Source of the DNA: Rhodoferax bucti
GTDB taxonomy: Bacteria > Pseudomonadota > Gammaproteobacteria > Burkholderiales > Burkholderiaceae_C
Assembly: GCF_005876985.1 (NCBI RefSeq)
Contig: NZ_VAHD01000002.1
Coordinates: forward strand, 558,001 to 622,000
DNA: 64,000 bases
Reading direction: 5' to 3'
This document shows positions 41,766 to 54,345 of the stretch, piece by piece (within the stretch, counting starts at the first letter, position 1; every line of letters starts with the position of its first letter). A program made the translations under genes and the position numbers. A model generated the notes under the pieces. That model worked only from the letters and a program-made list of their open reading frames with translations, was not told the origin of the DNA and searched no databases.

Positions 41766-42779
41766 GTGCTTCAACCCCCTTTGGCGGCGCTGTCTGAACT
41801 GGAGCGCATTCTTCAACTCGCGGGAGATCGCGTGGATGTGCGAGTGGCTTGCGATGTGGCTGCCGATGGGGCGTCGCTGCCGGTGTATGTTGTCACGATG
41901 GGCAACCCGTCGCCCTCGGTGCCGGCCATTGGCTTTTTTGGTGGGGTGCACGGGCTGGAGCGCATTGGCTCGGAGGTGGTGCTGGCGTTTCTCAACAGCC
42001 TGGTCATGCGCATGGGGTGGGACCACACCTTGCACCAGCAACTGGAGTCCATGCGCATGGTGTTCATGCCGGTGGTCAACCCCGGCGGTATGCAGCTGGG
42101 CACCCGTGCCAACCCCGCCGGCGTGGATTTGATGCGCAATGCCCCGCTGGATGCGGTGGAGCCGGTGCCAGCCTGGGTAGGCGGCCAGCGTTTCAGCCCC
42201 CGGCTGCCGTGGTACCGCGGGGTGGAGGGCGAGCCCATGCAACCCGAGGCGCAGGCCTTGTGCGAGGTGGTGGAGCGCGAGCTCACCAGCCGGGCGTTCA
42301 GCATGTCGGTGGATTGCCATTCGGGCTTCGGGGTGCGGGATCGCTTGTGGTTTCCGTACGCGCATACCCGCCAGCCCATGGCGCATTTGGCCGAGATGTA
42401 TGTGCTGCAGCGCATCTACCGCCAAAGCTACAACCAGCACCCCTATGTGTTTGAACCGCAGAGCCTGCAGTACCTGACCCACGGCGATTTGTGGGACCAC
42501 CTGCATGCCCAGTTGCCCGATACCGAGGCCCAGGTGTTTTTACCGCTCACGCTGGAGATGGGCTCCTGGCTGTGGATCAAAAAGAACCCGCGCCAGCTCT
42601 TCAGCCGCTTGGGCATTTTTAACCCGCTGATCGGGCATCGCCAGCAGCGGGTGCTGCGCAGGCATTTGGCGTTTCTGGACTTTATTGCCCGGGCGGCCTG
42701 CAGTGCGTCGAGTTGGCTGCCCCAGGGCAGCTACCGCCACGCTATGCACGCCGAAGCCTTGCAGCTCTGGTACGACTAA
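41766..42779 (+). CDS. M14 family zinc carboxypeptidase-like protein
   Basis: A 337-residue M14-type peptidase. GGVHGLERIGSE contains the His-x-x-Glu zinc pair, PVVNPGGMQLGTRANPAGVDLMRN the conserved Asn/Arg region, DCHSGFG the third zinc His and LEMGSW the putative catalytic Glu. The GTG at 41766 follows GGGAGA by six bases. No signal peptide is present, so it is probably cytoplasmic. Members of this subfamily hydrolyse peptides or modified amino acids; the substrate is unknown. Confidence 0.87.
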   Translation: MLQPPLAALSELERILQLAGDRVDVRVACDVAADGASLPVYVVTMGNPSPSVPAIGFFGGVHGLERIGSEVVLAFLNSLVMRMGWDHTLHQQLESMRMVFMPVVNPGGMQLGTRANPAGVDLMRNAPLDAVEPVPAWVGGQRFSPRLPWYRGVEGEPMQPEAQALCEVVERELTSRAFSMSVDCHSGFGVRDRLWFPYAHTRQPMAHLAEMYVLQRIYRQSYNQHPYVFEPQSLQYLTHGDLWDHLHAQLPDTEAQVFLPLTLEMGSWLWIKKNPRQLFSRLGIFNPLIGHRQQRVLRRHLAFLDFIARAACSASSWLPQGSYRHAMHAEALQLWYD

Positions 42780-42788
42780 GCGTCGCGC

Positions 42789-43700
42789 TTAAAGCGCTCG
42801 CAGCACGCCCAGTGCAAACGGCAGGCTGACCACGCCCAGCAGGGTGGACAGCGTGACCAAGCCGGCCACATACGCGCCGTCATAACCCATGCGGGCGGCC
42901 AGCACATAGCAGCTCGATGCGGTGGGCAAGGCCGAGAAGGCGAGCAGCATGGTGGTCTGGGTAGCGTCCAAGCCCAGCATGCGGGCCACTACCCACGCAA
43001 TCATGGGCGTAATCAGGTGGCGAATGGCCAGCACCGACACGGCCAGAGTCTTGGCACGTGCCAATGCGCCGATCTGCATGCCGGCCCCTGCCGCCATCAG
43101 GCCCAGCGCCAGGGAGGCCGCGCCCAGCCGGGTGACCGTGGGCTCCAGCCACACGGGCAGTCGAAAGCCCGCCAGGTTGCACACCAGGCCCAACACGGTG
43201 GCGATGATGAGCGGGTTGCGGATCAGCTCTTTGGCAAAACCTTTTTGCGCATGCCGCGCCATGGGCCAGACCGCTGCCACGTTGAACAGAGGCACGCACA
43301 CACCGATCAGCACCGCAATCAGCTGCAGCCCTTGCGGGCCCGCCAGCCGATCAGCAATCGCCAAGCCGATAAAGGAGTTGAAGCGGAACGCAATCTGCGC
43401 GCTGGCAGCATGGTCGGGGCCGGGCATGTGCCGCCCCAGCACCGGCAAGCGGGGGAGGGCGTAGGCCAGTGCGATGCCAGCGAGTCCGGTAGCCCAGCCA
43501 GCGGCCATCAGCCTGGAGGCCACACTCAAGTCCAGCGGGCTTTTGATGATGGAGTGAAACAACAGCACCGGAAACAGCAGGTAGTACACCAGGGCCTCGA
43601 CCTGCTCCCACAAGGGGCGATTGAGTTGGGTGTAGCGGCAGACCAGGTAGCCGAAAAAGATGAGCGAAAAGTCGGGGAAAAGGAGCTGGGCGTAATTCAC
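42789..43700 (-). CDS. AEC family transporter (auxin efflux carrier-like)
   Basis: A 303-residue membrane protein with ten predicted helices of the AEC family (VYYLLFPVLLFHSIIKSP in the first half, LLAFSALPTASSCYVLAARMG near the end). Bacterial relatives move malate or other carboxylates. The GTG at 43700 (VNYAQLLFPDFSLIF) is the likely start; the frame upstream is not homologous. It is convergent with the M14 gene and divergent from the Bug receptor. Confidence 0.87.
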   Translation of the reverse strand: MNYAQLLFPDFSLIFFGYLVCRYTQLNRPLWEQVEALVYYLLFPVLLFHSIIKSPLDLSVASRLMAAGWATGLAGIALAYALPRLPVLGRHMPGPDHAASAQIAFRFNSFIGLAIADRLAGPQGLQLIAVLIGVCVPLFNVAAVWPMARHAQKGFAKELIRNPLIIATVLGLVCNLAGFRLPVWLEPTVTRLGAASLALGLMAAGAGMQIGALARAKTLAVSVLAIRHLITPMIAWVVARMLGLDATQTTMLLAFSALPTASSCYVLAARMGYDGAYVAGLVTLSTLLGVVSLPFALGVLRAL

Positions 43701-43826
43701 GCGGTGAGGATACCAGCCGCCTCGGGTTCCACCGCATAGACCGGCCGGCGAGCGCGGCATTACTATCGTGACATTGCATGCCGGCCGGTATGTAAAACGT
43801 GCAGATTCAAAGAGGAGTTCAAGCGT

Positions 43827-44789
43827 ATGTATCGTAGTATTTTGTGGACCGTGGGGCTGGTTACCGTTGCGTGTGCGAGCTGGGCCCAAACGTATCCGAA
43901 CAAGGTCATCAAGCTGCAGGTGCCCTTTGCGCCCGGTGGTACCACGGACATCGTGGCACGCATCATTGCCGATCCTCTGGGCAAGGTGTTGGGCCAGCCC
44001 GTGGTGGTTGAAAACAAGGCCGGCGGCGGTGGCGTGATCGGTGCGAACGAGACTGCTAAGTCGGCGCCTGACGGCTATTCTTTGGGCGTGGCTACCGTGT
44101 CTACGGTCGCGGCCAACCCGGCCATCAATCCGAAAACGCCTTACAACCCGCTCACAGACTTCACGCCCATCATCAACGTGGCGGCAACCCCCAATGTGAT
44201 TGCGGTGCACCCGAGCTTTCCGGCCAAGGACTACAAAGCCTTTTTGGCGGAAATCAAAAAGAACCCCGGCAAATACTCGTACTCATCGTCTGGCACGGGT
44301 GGCATCGGGCATATGCAAACCGAGTTGTTCAAGAACTTGACCGGCGTTTTTATCACCCACATCCCCTACCGGGGTGCCGGCCCGGCGCTGAATGACACGG
44401 TGGCCGGTCAGGTCCCCATGATTTTTGACAACCTGCCTTCTGCGCTGCCATTTATCAATGCCAACAAGCTGGTACCCATCGTGATTGCCGCACCGCAGCG
44501 CTTGAGCCAGTTGCCCAATGTGCCGACTTTTAAGGAAGTGGGTCTGGAGCCCGTGAACCGCATGGCGTTTTACGGCATTTATGGCCCCAAGGGCTTGCCC
44601 AAAGACGTGGTGGACAAGATCAATGCCGGCGTGCGCAAGGTGCTGGAAGACCCCGCCGTGCGCAAGCGCATTGAAGATACCGGTTCGCTGGTGGTGGGCA
44701 ATAGCCCAGAGCAGTTTGCTGCCCAGATCAAGGCGGAGTTTGAGGTGTACAAAAAAGTGGTGGATACCGCAAAGTTGAGCCTGGAGTAA
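43827..44789 (+). CDS. Bug/TctC family tripartite tricarboxylate transporter substrate-binding protein
   Basis: A 320-residue periplasmic receptor with signal peptide (1-20, ending ASWAQ) and Bug-family signature blocks: [46 protein letters not shown] and [10 protein letters not shown]. The ATG follows AGAGGAG by about nine bases. No tctA or tctB genes are near, which is the usual condition for these highly duplicated betaproteobacterial receptors. Ligand unknown. Confidence 0.93.
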   Translation: MYRSILWTVGLVTVACASWAQTYPNKVIKLQVPFAPGGTTDIVARIIADPLGKVLGQPVVVENKAGGGGVIGANETAKSAPDGYSLGVATVSTVAANPAINPKTPYNPLTDFTPIINVAATPNVIAVHPSFPAKDYKAFLAEIKKNPGKYSYSSSGTGGIGHMQTELFKNLTGVFITHIPYRGAGPALNDTVAGQVPMIFDNLPSALPFINANKLVPIVIAAPQRLSQLPNVPTFKEVGLEPVNRMAFYGIYGPKGLPKDVVDKINAGVRKVLEDPAVRKRIEDTGSLVVGNSPEQFAAQIKAEFEVYKKVVDTAKLSLE

Positions 44790-44798
44790 GGTTGGGGT

Positions 44799-45695
44799 AT
44801 GGAGACAGACACGGCATCGGTGGATGCGTTCATTGATGCCTTGTGGCTGGAGGAAGGGCTGTCCAAAAACACCCTCCAAGCCTACCGGCGGGATTTGACT
44901 TTGTTCGCAGAGTTTCTGGTGGGCAGGCCGTTGACAGATGCCCAAGAGGCAGACTTGCAGGCCTACTTTGCAGCCCGGCATGCCAGCACCAAAGCCACTA
45001 CGGCGAACCGGCGCCTGACGGTGTTCAAGCGTTTTTACCGCTGGGCCTTGCGGGAGCGACAGATTGTGCAGGACCCGACGCTTAAGTTGCAGGCGGCCAA
45101 GCAGGCGCTGCGGGTGCCCAAGACCTTGACGGAGGCGCAGGTCGAAGCATTGCTGAATGCACCGCATACCCAGGAGGCGCTCGGCGTGCGGGACAAAACC
45201 ATGCTGGAGCTGATGTACGCCAGTGGCTTGCGGGTGAGCGAGCTGGTGAGCTTGCGCATGGTCCACCTGGGGCTCAATGAGGGCGTTTTACGGGTCATGG
45301 GTAAAGGCAGCAAAGAGCGGCTGGTTCCCTTTGGTCAAGTGGCGGCGCTCTGGCTGCAGCGCTATCTGCAGGGGCCCCGGGCCGATTTGCTGGCAGGACG
45401 CCAGTCTTCTGATGTGTTTGTGACAGTGCGTGGCGCGACAGCCGGAAGTGCGATGTCCCGCGTGATGTTTTGGTCACTGGTGAAGCGTTATGCCGCCCAG
45501 GCAGGTATCCGGGTTCCTTTGTCGCCTCATACCCTGCGGCACGCGTTTGCCACCCATCTGCTGAACCATGGTGCCGATTTGCGTTCGGTGCAGATGCTGC
45601 TTGGCCACGCCGATATTTCAACCACCACGATTTATACCCATATAGCGCGCGACCGCTTGGCGGCGCTGCACGCCCAGCACCATCCCCGGGGGTAA
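44799..45695 (+). CDS. xerD: Site-specific tyrosine recombinase XerD
   Basis: A 298-residue tyrosine recombinase that resolves chromosome dimers at dif together with XerC. The SAM-like N-terminal domain (WLEEGLSKNTLQAYRRDL) precedes a catalytic domain with Arg in ASGLRVSELVSL, the HTLRHAFATHLL box, LLGHADISTT and the nucleophile Tyr in IYTHI. Length and N-terminus fit XerD rather than an integrase. It starts ten bases after the Bug receptor gene. Confidence 0.95.
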   Translation: METDTASVDAFIDALWLEEGLSKNTLQAYRRDLTLFAEFLVGRPLTDAQEADLQAYFAARHASTKATTANRRLTVFKRFYRWALRERQIVQDPTLKLQAAKQALRVPKTLTEAQVEALLNAPHTQEALGVRDKTMLELMYASGLRVSELVSLRMVHLGLNEGVLRVMGKGSKERLVPFGQVAALWLQRYLQGPRADLLAGRQSSDVFVTVRGATAGSAMSRVMFWSLVKRYAAQAGIRVPLSPHTLRHAFATHLLNHGADLRSVQMLLGHADISTTTIYTHIARDRLAALHAQHHPRG

Positions 45696-45709
45696 GCCGC
45701 AGGGCGGTG

Positions 45710-46960
45710 CTATTCCTGCCCCAGGGTCTCGGCCCAAGCCAGGGCTTGCAGGTGTGCCCAGTTGATTTGTTTTTCGGTCAGCTGAAGTGCCTTGGCACTC
45801 GCTGCAAAGGCGTGGTCGTCGCCGCTCTCACATGCCAGGGTGAGGTTCAGGTACTCCGCCAAGGGGCCTGTGCGTTGCAGCAGGGCGTGGGTGACACTGT
45901 CCGGCAAGGAGAGGCTGGCCAAGGCGGTTTCCAGCGAAATGCCCAGCAAGCTGTCCAGCAGCGAAAAAATGCCCACCACAAACGCGTGGTCGCACTCTTC
46001 CGGGGGCAGGGCTTCGGCTGCCAGCAACTCCATGAGCCGGCCGCGCACCACGGCTGTGGTGCCCAAGGCAGGCACCACACCGCCGGCGGATGACGTGGTC
46101 AGCAACAAGGCGGCCCATTTGAAGAGCTTTTTCAACCCCAGCAGCATGACCGCGTGTTTGAACGAGGTCACCTCGGTGCGCAGCCCGAAGCCTGCAGAGT
46201 TGATAAAGCGCAGCAGGTTGAACGACAGGGTGGGGTCGCGCTTGAGGACTTCTTCAATCTCGGCGGTGCTGGCTTGTTTACGGACCAGGTTGATCAGTTG
46301 CAGGGTGGCCGCTTGCGAAGGCCGCAGCATATGCCCTTCGATCAGGGTGGGCTTGGCAAACCAGTAGCCCTGGAAGTAATCCACGCCCAGCGCCTGCAGC
46401 ATGTTGAATTGCGATTCGTTTTCTACCTTTTCTGCAACCAGCTTGGCCCGGGTCTTGGTCTTCGCCAGTTGCACAAACGAGGTCAGGGATTGGGGCCGCA
46501 GGATGCTGACATCGAACTTGATGAATGAGGCCAGTGGCAGCCATTCTTCATAGGAATGGGTCAGTACCGAGTAGTCAAATGCCAAGCGAAATCCCCGGGT
46601 ATGGATGGCCTGCAGTGTGGGCAGGCGCAACGCAATCTGTTCCAGCTGTGCGGTGGGAATGGACGGAATTTCCAGCACTACATGTTCGGGGGCTACCAGC
46701 TCCAGGTGTCCGCCGGCCAAGCTGTCGTGGGTGCAGTTGACGAAGAGATTTGTTTTACCGACCAGTGTCTCGCCTTCGGAGATGGACAGCAGGTGAAACA
46801 GCATCTGGGCATCGCTGGAGGCGGTGTGTGCATCGACGGACACACTGCGGTTGAATAGCTCGTAACCCATGATGGCGCCCTTTCCACTCACGATGGCTTG
46901 TCGTGCCATGGTGATGGAGGGTGGCGCGGGCGGTGTAGTGGCGTTTTCTGGGTGAGGCAT
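45710..46960 (-). CDS. EAL/HDOD domain signalling protein (YuxH-like)
   Basis: A 416-residue protein: a degenerate EAL-type domain (about 15-200; MGYELFNR in place of an EAL motif, FIKFDVSIL, YFQGYWFAKP) and an HDOD domain (about 205-400; LINLVRKQASTAEIEEVLKRD, FINSAGFG, SFKHAVMLLGL). Loss of the catalytic Glu argues against c-di-GMP hydrolysis; a regulatory scaffold role is more likely. It is convergent with xerD. Confidence 0.87.
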   Translation of the reverse strand: MPHPENATTPPAPPSITMARQAIVSGKGAIMGYELFNRSVSVDAHTASSDAQMLFHLLSISEGETLVGKTNLFVNCTHDSLAGGHLELVAPEHVVLEIPSIPTAQLEQIALRLPTLQAIHTRGFRLAFDYSVLTHSYEEWLPLASFIKFDVSILRPQSLTSFVQLAKTKTRAKLVAEKVENESQFNMLQALGVDYFQGYWFAKPTLIEGHMLRPSQAATLQLINLVRKQASTAEIEEVLKRDPTLSFNLLRFINSAGFGLRTEVTSFKHAVMLLGLKKLFKWAALLLTTSSAGGVVPALGTTAVVRGRLMELLAAEALPPEECDHAFVVGIFSLLDSLLGISLETALASLSLPDSVTHALLQRTGPLAEYLNLTLACESGDDHAFAASAKALQLTEKQINWAHLQALAWAETLGQE

Positions 46961-46993
46961 TGCGTTGCCGGGTAGGTTGGGCGTCAGGCCATT

Positions 46994-47833
46994 CTAGGTC
47001 GCGCCCAACAGTTCGGCGGGCACGTCGGGGGGTAAACCGGCACTCCGGTTCAGGTTTTCCAGTTCTGCCTGGGTGAAGCCGGCTGCTCGCCGGGCGCTGT
47101 AGTTAAAAGGGGGCTTGGGCCGGGGCGCGGCATGTTGCAGTGCTGCTTGGGCGTAGTAGGCGCCGGCATCCAAGTGCGCTCGTTCGCACAACCAGTGGTA
47201 CCAGCGGTTGCCTGTGGCCACGTGACTTACCTCTTCATCTAGGATGATTTGCAAAATGCCAATGGCCTCGTGGGCTGCGGGGCCGGCCACCTTGGCCAGT
47301 TTGGCCTGTATCAAGGGGGTGGCATCCAAACCGCGCGCTTCCAGGGTGCGCGGAACCAGCGCCATGCGGGCCACGATATCGTGCGCAGTGTTTTCGCACA
47401 TGGTCCATAGCCCGGTGTGGGCCGGAAAATCGCCATAGAGAAAACCTAGTGCATGCAGGTGTGCTTGCAGCAGGCTGAAGTGTTTTGCCTCCTCCGCAGC
47501 GATGGCGGCCCAGTCCCGGTAAAACGCTTCTGGCATGTCCGTGAACCGCCATATGCAGTCCAGTGCCAGGTCAATGGCATTGAATTCGATATGGGCAATG
47601 CTGTGCATCAGCGCTGCATGGCCTTGCACGGTGTACGGCGAGCGCCGGGGAACATCTTTAGGCTCTACCAAGGCAGGCTTTGGGGGGCGCCCTGGCTTGT
47701 CCAGTGGCGCGAAGTTGCGGCCAATATCCAGTGCGCAGGCCATTGCTTCCCGCCCCAATGCGAGCGCTCCCTCCACTTTGGCTTGGGGGGAGGATGATTC
47801 AAAAACCGCATAGGCGTGTTGACGGAGTTCCAT
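46994..47833 (-). CDS. DUF455 family ferritin-like protein
   Basis: A 279-residue helical protein of the DUF455 family. The putative metal ligands of a ferritin-like diiron site appear in [27 protein letters not shown] and [11 protein letters not shown]. The reaction is unknown. The ATG at 47833 is only 34 bases from the divergent carbonic anhydrase start; the short spacer contains TACAAT (47837-47842), so the promoters must overlap. Confidence 0.87.
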   Translation of the reverse strand: MELRQHAYAVFESSSPQAKVEGALALGREAMACALDIGRNFAPLDKPGRPPKPALVEPKDVPRRSPYTVQGHAALMHSIAHIEFNAIDLALDCIWRFTDMPEAFYRDWAAIAAEEAKHFSLLQAHLHALGFLYGDFPAHTGLWTMCENTAHDIVARMALVPRTLEARGLDATPLIQAKLAKVAGPAAHEAIGILQIILDEEVSHVATGNRWYHWLCERAHLDAGAYYAQAALQHAAPRPKPPFNYSARRAAGFTQAELENLNRSAGLPPDVPAELLGAT

Positions 47834-47867
47834 CCTTACAATTCTAAATTTTAGGCAGCGGGGTTCT

Positions 47868-48392
47868 ATGGCACTTTACGAATTGGACGGCGTGGCGCCC
47901 CGGGTTGCAGATGGCGCGTGGATTGCCGATAGCGCGGAAGTTATGGGTGCGGTTGAAATTGGAGCCGATGCCAGCATATGGTTCGGTGCGGTGGTGCGTG
48001 GGGACACGGAAACCATCCGCATCGGGGCGGGAAGCAATATCCAGGATGCCAGCGTGCTGCATGCCGATATCGGCAAGCCTCTGACCATTGGCGAGAACGT
48101 CACGGTCGGGCACCAGGTCATGTTGCACGGCTGCACCATTGGCGACGGCTCGTTGATCGGCATTGGTGCGGTAGTGCTGAATGGCGCCCGTATCGGCAAA
48201 GGCTGCTTGGTCGGTGCGGGTGCCTTGGTCACCGAGGGCAAAGAGTTTCCCGACGGCAGCATGATTTTGGGCAGCCCAGCCAAAGCCGTGCGAGGGCTTT
48301 CGGAAGAGCAAAAGCAGGGTCTGCTGGCGAGTGCCCGTCACTACATAGCCAATGCGCAGCGATTTCGTTCTGGTTTGAAGAAGATCGCCTAG
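47868..48392 (+). CDS. Gamma-carbonic anhydrase family protein (left-handed beta-helix)
   Basis: A 174-residue protein built of hexapeptide repeats (for example [42 protein letters not shown]). The three zinc-ligand His positions of the gamma-CA/YrdA family are seen (His in [14 protein letters not shown]). Members of this subgroup often have weak or no carbonic anhydrase activity. It is followed by a strong terminator at 48399-48423. Confidence 0.92.
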   Translation: MALYELDGVAPRVADGAWIADSAEVMGAVEIGADASIWFGAVVRGDTETIRIGAGSNIQDASVLHADIGKPLTIGENVTVGHQVMLHGCTIGDGSLIGIGAVVLNGARIGKGCLVGAGALVTEGKEFPDGSMILGSPAKAVRGLSEEQKQGLLASARHYIANAQRFRSGLKKIA

Positions 48393-48398
48393 TTTTTC

Positions 48399-48423
48399 GC
48401 CCCGTAAGGGGCCTATTTTTTTT
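48399..48423 (+). terminator. Intrinsic terminator after the gamma-CA gene
   Basis: Stem GCCCC/GGGGC (48399-48403 with 48408-48412) with a GTAA tetraloop and then a TA followed by nine or more T residues up to the hslO ribosome-binding region. Confidence 0.9.
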
Positions 48424-48433
48424 GGAGTGGTGC

Positions 48434-49423
48434 ATGTCTGAACTGCACAAATTTTTATTCGATGGCTTGCCGGTGCGGGGAGCGATTGTCCGCTTGACGG
48501 ACTCTTGGCAGGAAATTTTGCGCCGCCGCGCATCTAACACGGAGCATGGCGCCTACCCGGCGGAAGTGCGGTCGTTGCTGGGCGAGATCACTGCAGCGGC
48601 GGCATTGATGCAGTCCAACATCAAATTTGATGGCGCGCTGGTGCTGCAGATTTTCGGCGATGGCCCCGTAAAGTTGGCCGTGACGGAGGTGCAACCTGAC
48701 TTCAGCCTGCGCTCCACGGCCACCGTCGTCGGCGACGTTGCGCCCGGGATGCCGCTGAGCCAGATGGTAAATGCCACGAACCAAGGCCGTTGCGCGATTA
48801 CCCTGGACCCCAAGACCAAGTTCCCCGGGCAACAACCTTACCAAGGCGTCGTACCGCTCTTTGATGATGCTGGCCTGCCACTGGAGCGCATGAGCGAAGT
48901 GCTGGAGCATTACATGCTGCAAAGCGAGCAGCTCGACACCACACTGGTGTTGGCCGCAGATGACAAAGTGGCTGCCGGCTTGCTGATTCAACGCCTGCCC
49001 CTGGAGGGGGTTGGCAATTTGGCCGGCAGCATGGTGTCGCGTGAAAACGAGGACGCTATTGGCCTCAACGAACACTACAACCGCATTTCCATCCTCGCCA
49101 AGAGTTTGAAGGCGGAGGAGCTATTGCAGCTGGATGTGGACACGGTATTGCGTCGGCTGTATTGGGAAGAGCCTGTCACGCGGTTTGAGCCTTTGCTTGG
49201 TGAGACAGCTCCGCGCTTTGCCTGCACCTGCAGCCGCGAACGCGTTGCGAAAATGATTGTGAACCTTGGGCGTGACGAGGCGGAGAGCATCCTGTCCGAG
49301 CGGAGCGACATTGAGGTGGGTTGCGAGTTCTGCGGCGTGCAATACCGGTTTGACCCGGTGGACGCCGCCCAGCTGTTTACCGATGCAGTGCAGCTGCAGC
49401 AGGGGGCCGCAGGGACGCACTAA
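48434..49423 (+). CDS. hslO: Redox-regulated chaperone Hsp33
   Basis: A 329-residue Hsp33, a holdase switched on by oxidation. The N-terminal substrate domain (VRGAIVRLTDSWQEIL) and the C-terminal zinc switch with CTCSRERV (C-x-C) and CEFCG (C-x-x-C) are present in the right order. GGAG lies upstream of the ATG at 48434. Its stop overlaps the stop of the convergent NadR-like gene by four bases (49420-49423). Confidence 0.95.
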   Translation: MSELHKFLFDGLPVRGAIVRLTDSWQEILRRRASNTEHGAYPAEVRSLLGEITAAAALMQSNIKFDGALVLQIFGDGPVKLAVTEVQPDFSLRSTATVVGDVAPGMPLSQMVNATNQGRCAITLDPKTKFPGQQPYQGVVPLFDDAGLPLERMSEVLEHYMLQSEQLDTTLVLAADDKVAAGLLIQRLPLEGVGNLAGSMVSRENEDAIGLNEHYNRISILAKSLKAEELLQLDVDTVLRRLYWEEPVTRFEPLLGETAPRFACTCSRERVAKMIVNLGRDEAESILSERSDIEVGCEFCGVQYRFDPVDAAQLFTDAVQLQQGAAGTH

Positions 49424-50043
49424 GCGTTGCTGATGTCTTGAAACACGCGGTGCTCGCAGGCCGCGTCGGAGCATTTTTCGCACCGTGCCATCCAGCGGCG
49501 GTAGGTCTGGAGCTCCTCTGCCGAGTTGGTGGAGGATGGCTGGACAATGGCGAGCGCGGCTTGTAGACGTTGCGCATCGCGCCCGTACACCATCGAGTAC
49601 GCCACGCCGTGGTCTCGCAGCACTTCTTGCAAACGCTGATGGATGGCTTGTTGGCTTATGGGGCTGTCCCGCAAATAACTGTCGGCAACCCAAGGCAAGT
49701 CGGTGGCGGTGACCAATACATGCTGAAACTGCTGCAGGTCTCTCAAGGCAAGGGGGTAAAGCGTCGTGTCCGCAAACAGCACATCGCTGTAGACCGCCGT
49801 CATCAGGGCGGTGGTGTCGGCGACGATCGTGGCCGCTGAAAGCGCATGGATACGCCGTGATTGCTCTTGGGCAATGGCGGCTTGTTCTTCAGGTCGGGGT
49901 GTGCGCTGTGCAGAGAGGCACCATTTGCGCAGATATTCGTCTACCACCACAGCTGGATTACCAGCCGAGTGCAGAGCCTTGGCCAATGCGTGGCACAGGG
50001 TGCTCTTGCCGGTGGATTCCGCACCCAGAACCGCGATTTTCAT
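49420..50043 (-). CDS. NadR-like AAA-type nucleotide kinase
   Basis: A 207-residue P-loop protein with GAESTGKSTL at 7-16, VVDEYLRKW, VADTTALMTAVY and LRDSP (lid Arg). It resembles the ribosylnicotinamide kinase domain of NadR but lacks the adenylyltransferase and DNA-binding parts. The C-terminus ends in a Cys-containing segment (ARCEKCSDAAC) that may bind metal. It lies 15 bases behind ftsB on the same strand. Whether it phosphorylates nicotinamide riboside is not shown. Confidence 0.82.
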   Translation of the reverse strand: MKIAVLGAESTGKSTLCHALAKALHSAGNPAVVVDEYLRKWCLSAQRTPRPEEQAAIAQEQSRRIHALSAATIVADTTALMTAVYSDVLFADTTLYPLALRDLQQFQHVLVTATDLPWVADSYLRDSPISQQAIHQRLQEVLRDHGVAYSMVYGRDAQRLQAALAIVQPSSTNSAEELQTYRRWMARCEKCSDAACEHRVFQDISNA

Positions 50044-50058
50044 CAGAGACGCGTGATG

Positions 50059-50334
50059 TTAGCGGGCGATTTGAACGTAAATTTCGTTCGCTTTCACCAT
50101 GCCCAGCTCGGAGCGGGCCTTTTCTTCCACGATTTCCAAACCTTCTTTGAGGTCATGGATTTCGGCTTCCAGACGCTCGTTGGCCTGGAGCGCTTGCGCG
50201 TTGTGTTGCTTTTGCTCTTCCAGTTGCCGGGAAAGTTTGGCAACGTTAGGAATGCTTCCACGACCGAACCACAGCTGTCCGTGCAGGATCAGCAGCAGGG
50301 CGATTAACACGGCAGGGACCCAGCGGTTACCCAT
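50059..50334 (-). CDS. ftsB: Cell division protein FtsB
   Basis: A 91-residue bitopic protein: N-terminal membrane helix (VPAVLIALLLILHGQLWFG), then a coiled coil (VAKLSRQLEEQKQHNAQAL to EEKARSELGMVKANEIYVQ), including the conserved ARSELGMVK of FtsB. It bridges FtsL and FtsQ in the divisome. Its place directly behind eno is the classical one. Confidence 0.95.
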   Translation of the reverse strand: MGNRWVPAVLIALLLILHGQLWFGRGSIPNVAKLSRQLEEQKQHNAQALQANERLEAEIHDLKEGLEIVEEKARSELGMVKANEIYVQIAR

Positions 50335-50360
50335 AGCAGTGGTTCGGTCTGTGGATGCGT

Positions 50361-51653
<1,293 letters not shown>

Positions 51654-51705
51654 TCAAGTTCAAAAACACACAAACAAAAAATGTCACGTTCCATCATGCT
51701 GCCGT

Positions 51706-52559
51706 TCAGTGGAAATCAGTTTCCAGGAGCGGAGTTTTTTTGGTTACGGAATCCAGTGCGACCAGGGTCTCGAGTAGGGCTTTCATGTGCTTGAGGGGCA
51801 CAGCGTTGGGGCCATCGGACCAAGCTTCTGCGGGGCGGGGATGGGTCTCCATAAAGAGGCCTGCTACGCCAGCGGCAACGCCGGCACGAGCCAACACAGG
51901 TACCATTTCGCGGGCGCCACCACTGCTGCCACCCAAGCCACCCGGCTTTTGTACCGAGTGGGTCACGTCAAACACCACCGGTGCGCCTGATTTGCGCATT
52001 TCGGCCAAGCTGGTCATGTCTGCCACGAGGTTGTTGTAGCCGAAGCTCACGCCCCGCTCGCAGGCCAGAAAACGGTCTGCTGAAAGCCCCACTTCTTCGG
52101 CAGCAGCACGGGCCTTGTCGATCACGTTTTTCATGTCCCAAGGCGCGAGGAACTGGCCTTTTTTGATGTTCACCGGCTTGCCGGATTGGGCTACTGCGCG
52201 GATGAAATCGGTCTGGCGGCACAAAAAGGCGGGTGTTTGCATCACATCAACCACGCTGGCGACTTCGGCGACGTGAGACTCGTCGTGCACGTCCGTCAGG
52301 ATGGGCAATTGCAACTGACGGCGGACTTCGTCCAGAATTTTCAAACCTGCGTCTATGCCCACACCGCGCTTGCTGGTGCCGGAAGACCGGTTGGCCTTGT
52401 CGAACGAGCCCTTGTAAATCAGGGGAATGTCCAGCGCCGTACAAGCTTCCTTCAATCGGCCCGCCACCTCGATGGACATCTCCAGACCTTCGATGGAGCA
52501 GGTGCCCGCGATCAGGAAAAAGCGGTGCTCCAAGCCAACGTCAAAACCGCACAATTTCA

Positions 52560-52560
<1 letters not shown>
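51706..52560 (-). CDS. kdsA: 3-deoxy-8-phosphooctulonate synthase (KDO8P synthase)
   Basis: A 284-residue aldolase that condenses arabinose 5-phosphate with PEP for lipopolysaccharide [48 protein letters not shown] and [12 protein letters not shown] are conserved family elements. The ATG at 52560 overlaps the pyrG stop as TGATG, so synthesis is coupled to pyrG. The frame upstream is antisense-free pyrG sequence and not part of the gene. Confidence 0.97.
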
Positions 52561-54311
<1,751 letters not shown>

Positions 54312-54345
54312 TCAGTGCGCACCGCCATCACGAAATGAGTACGAC

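Noticed and set aside
43750-43800. Near-palindrome around CATGCCGGCCGGTATG upstream of the Bug receptor
   Set aside because: One mismatch, GC-rich core and no second copy or matching regulator nearby; too weak to call an operator.
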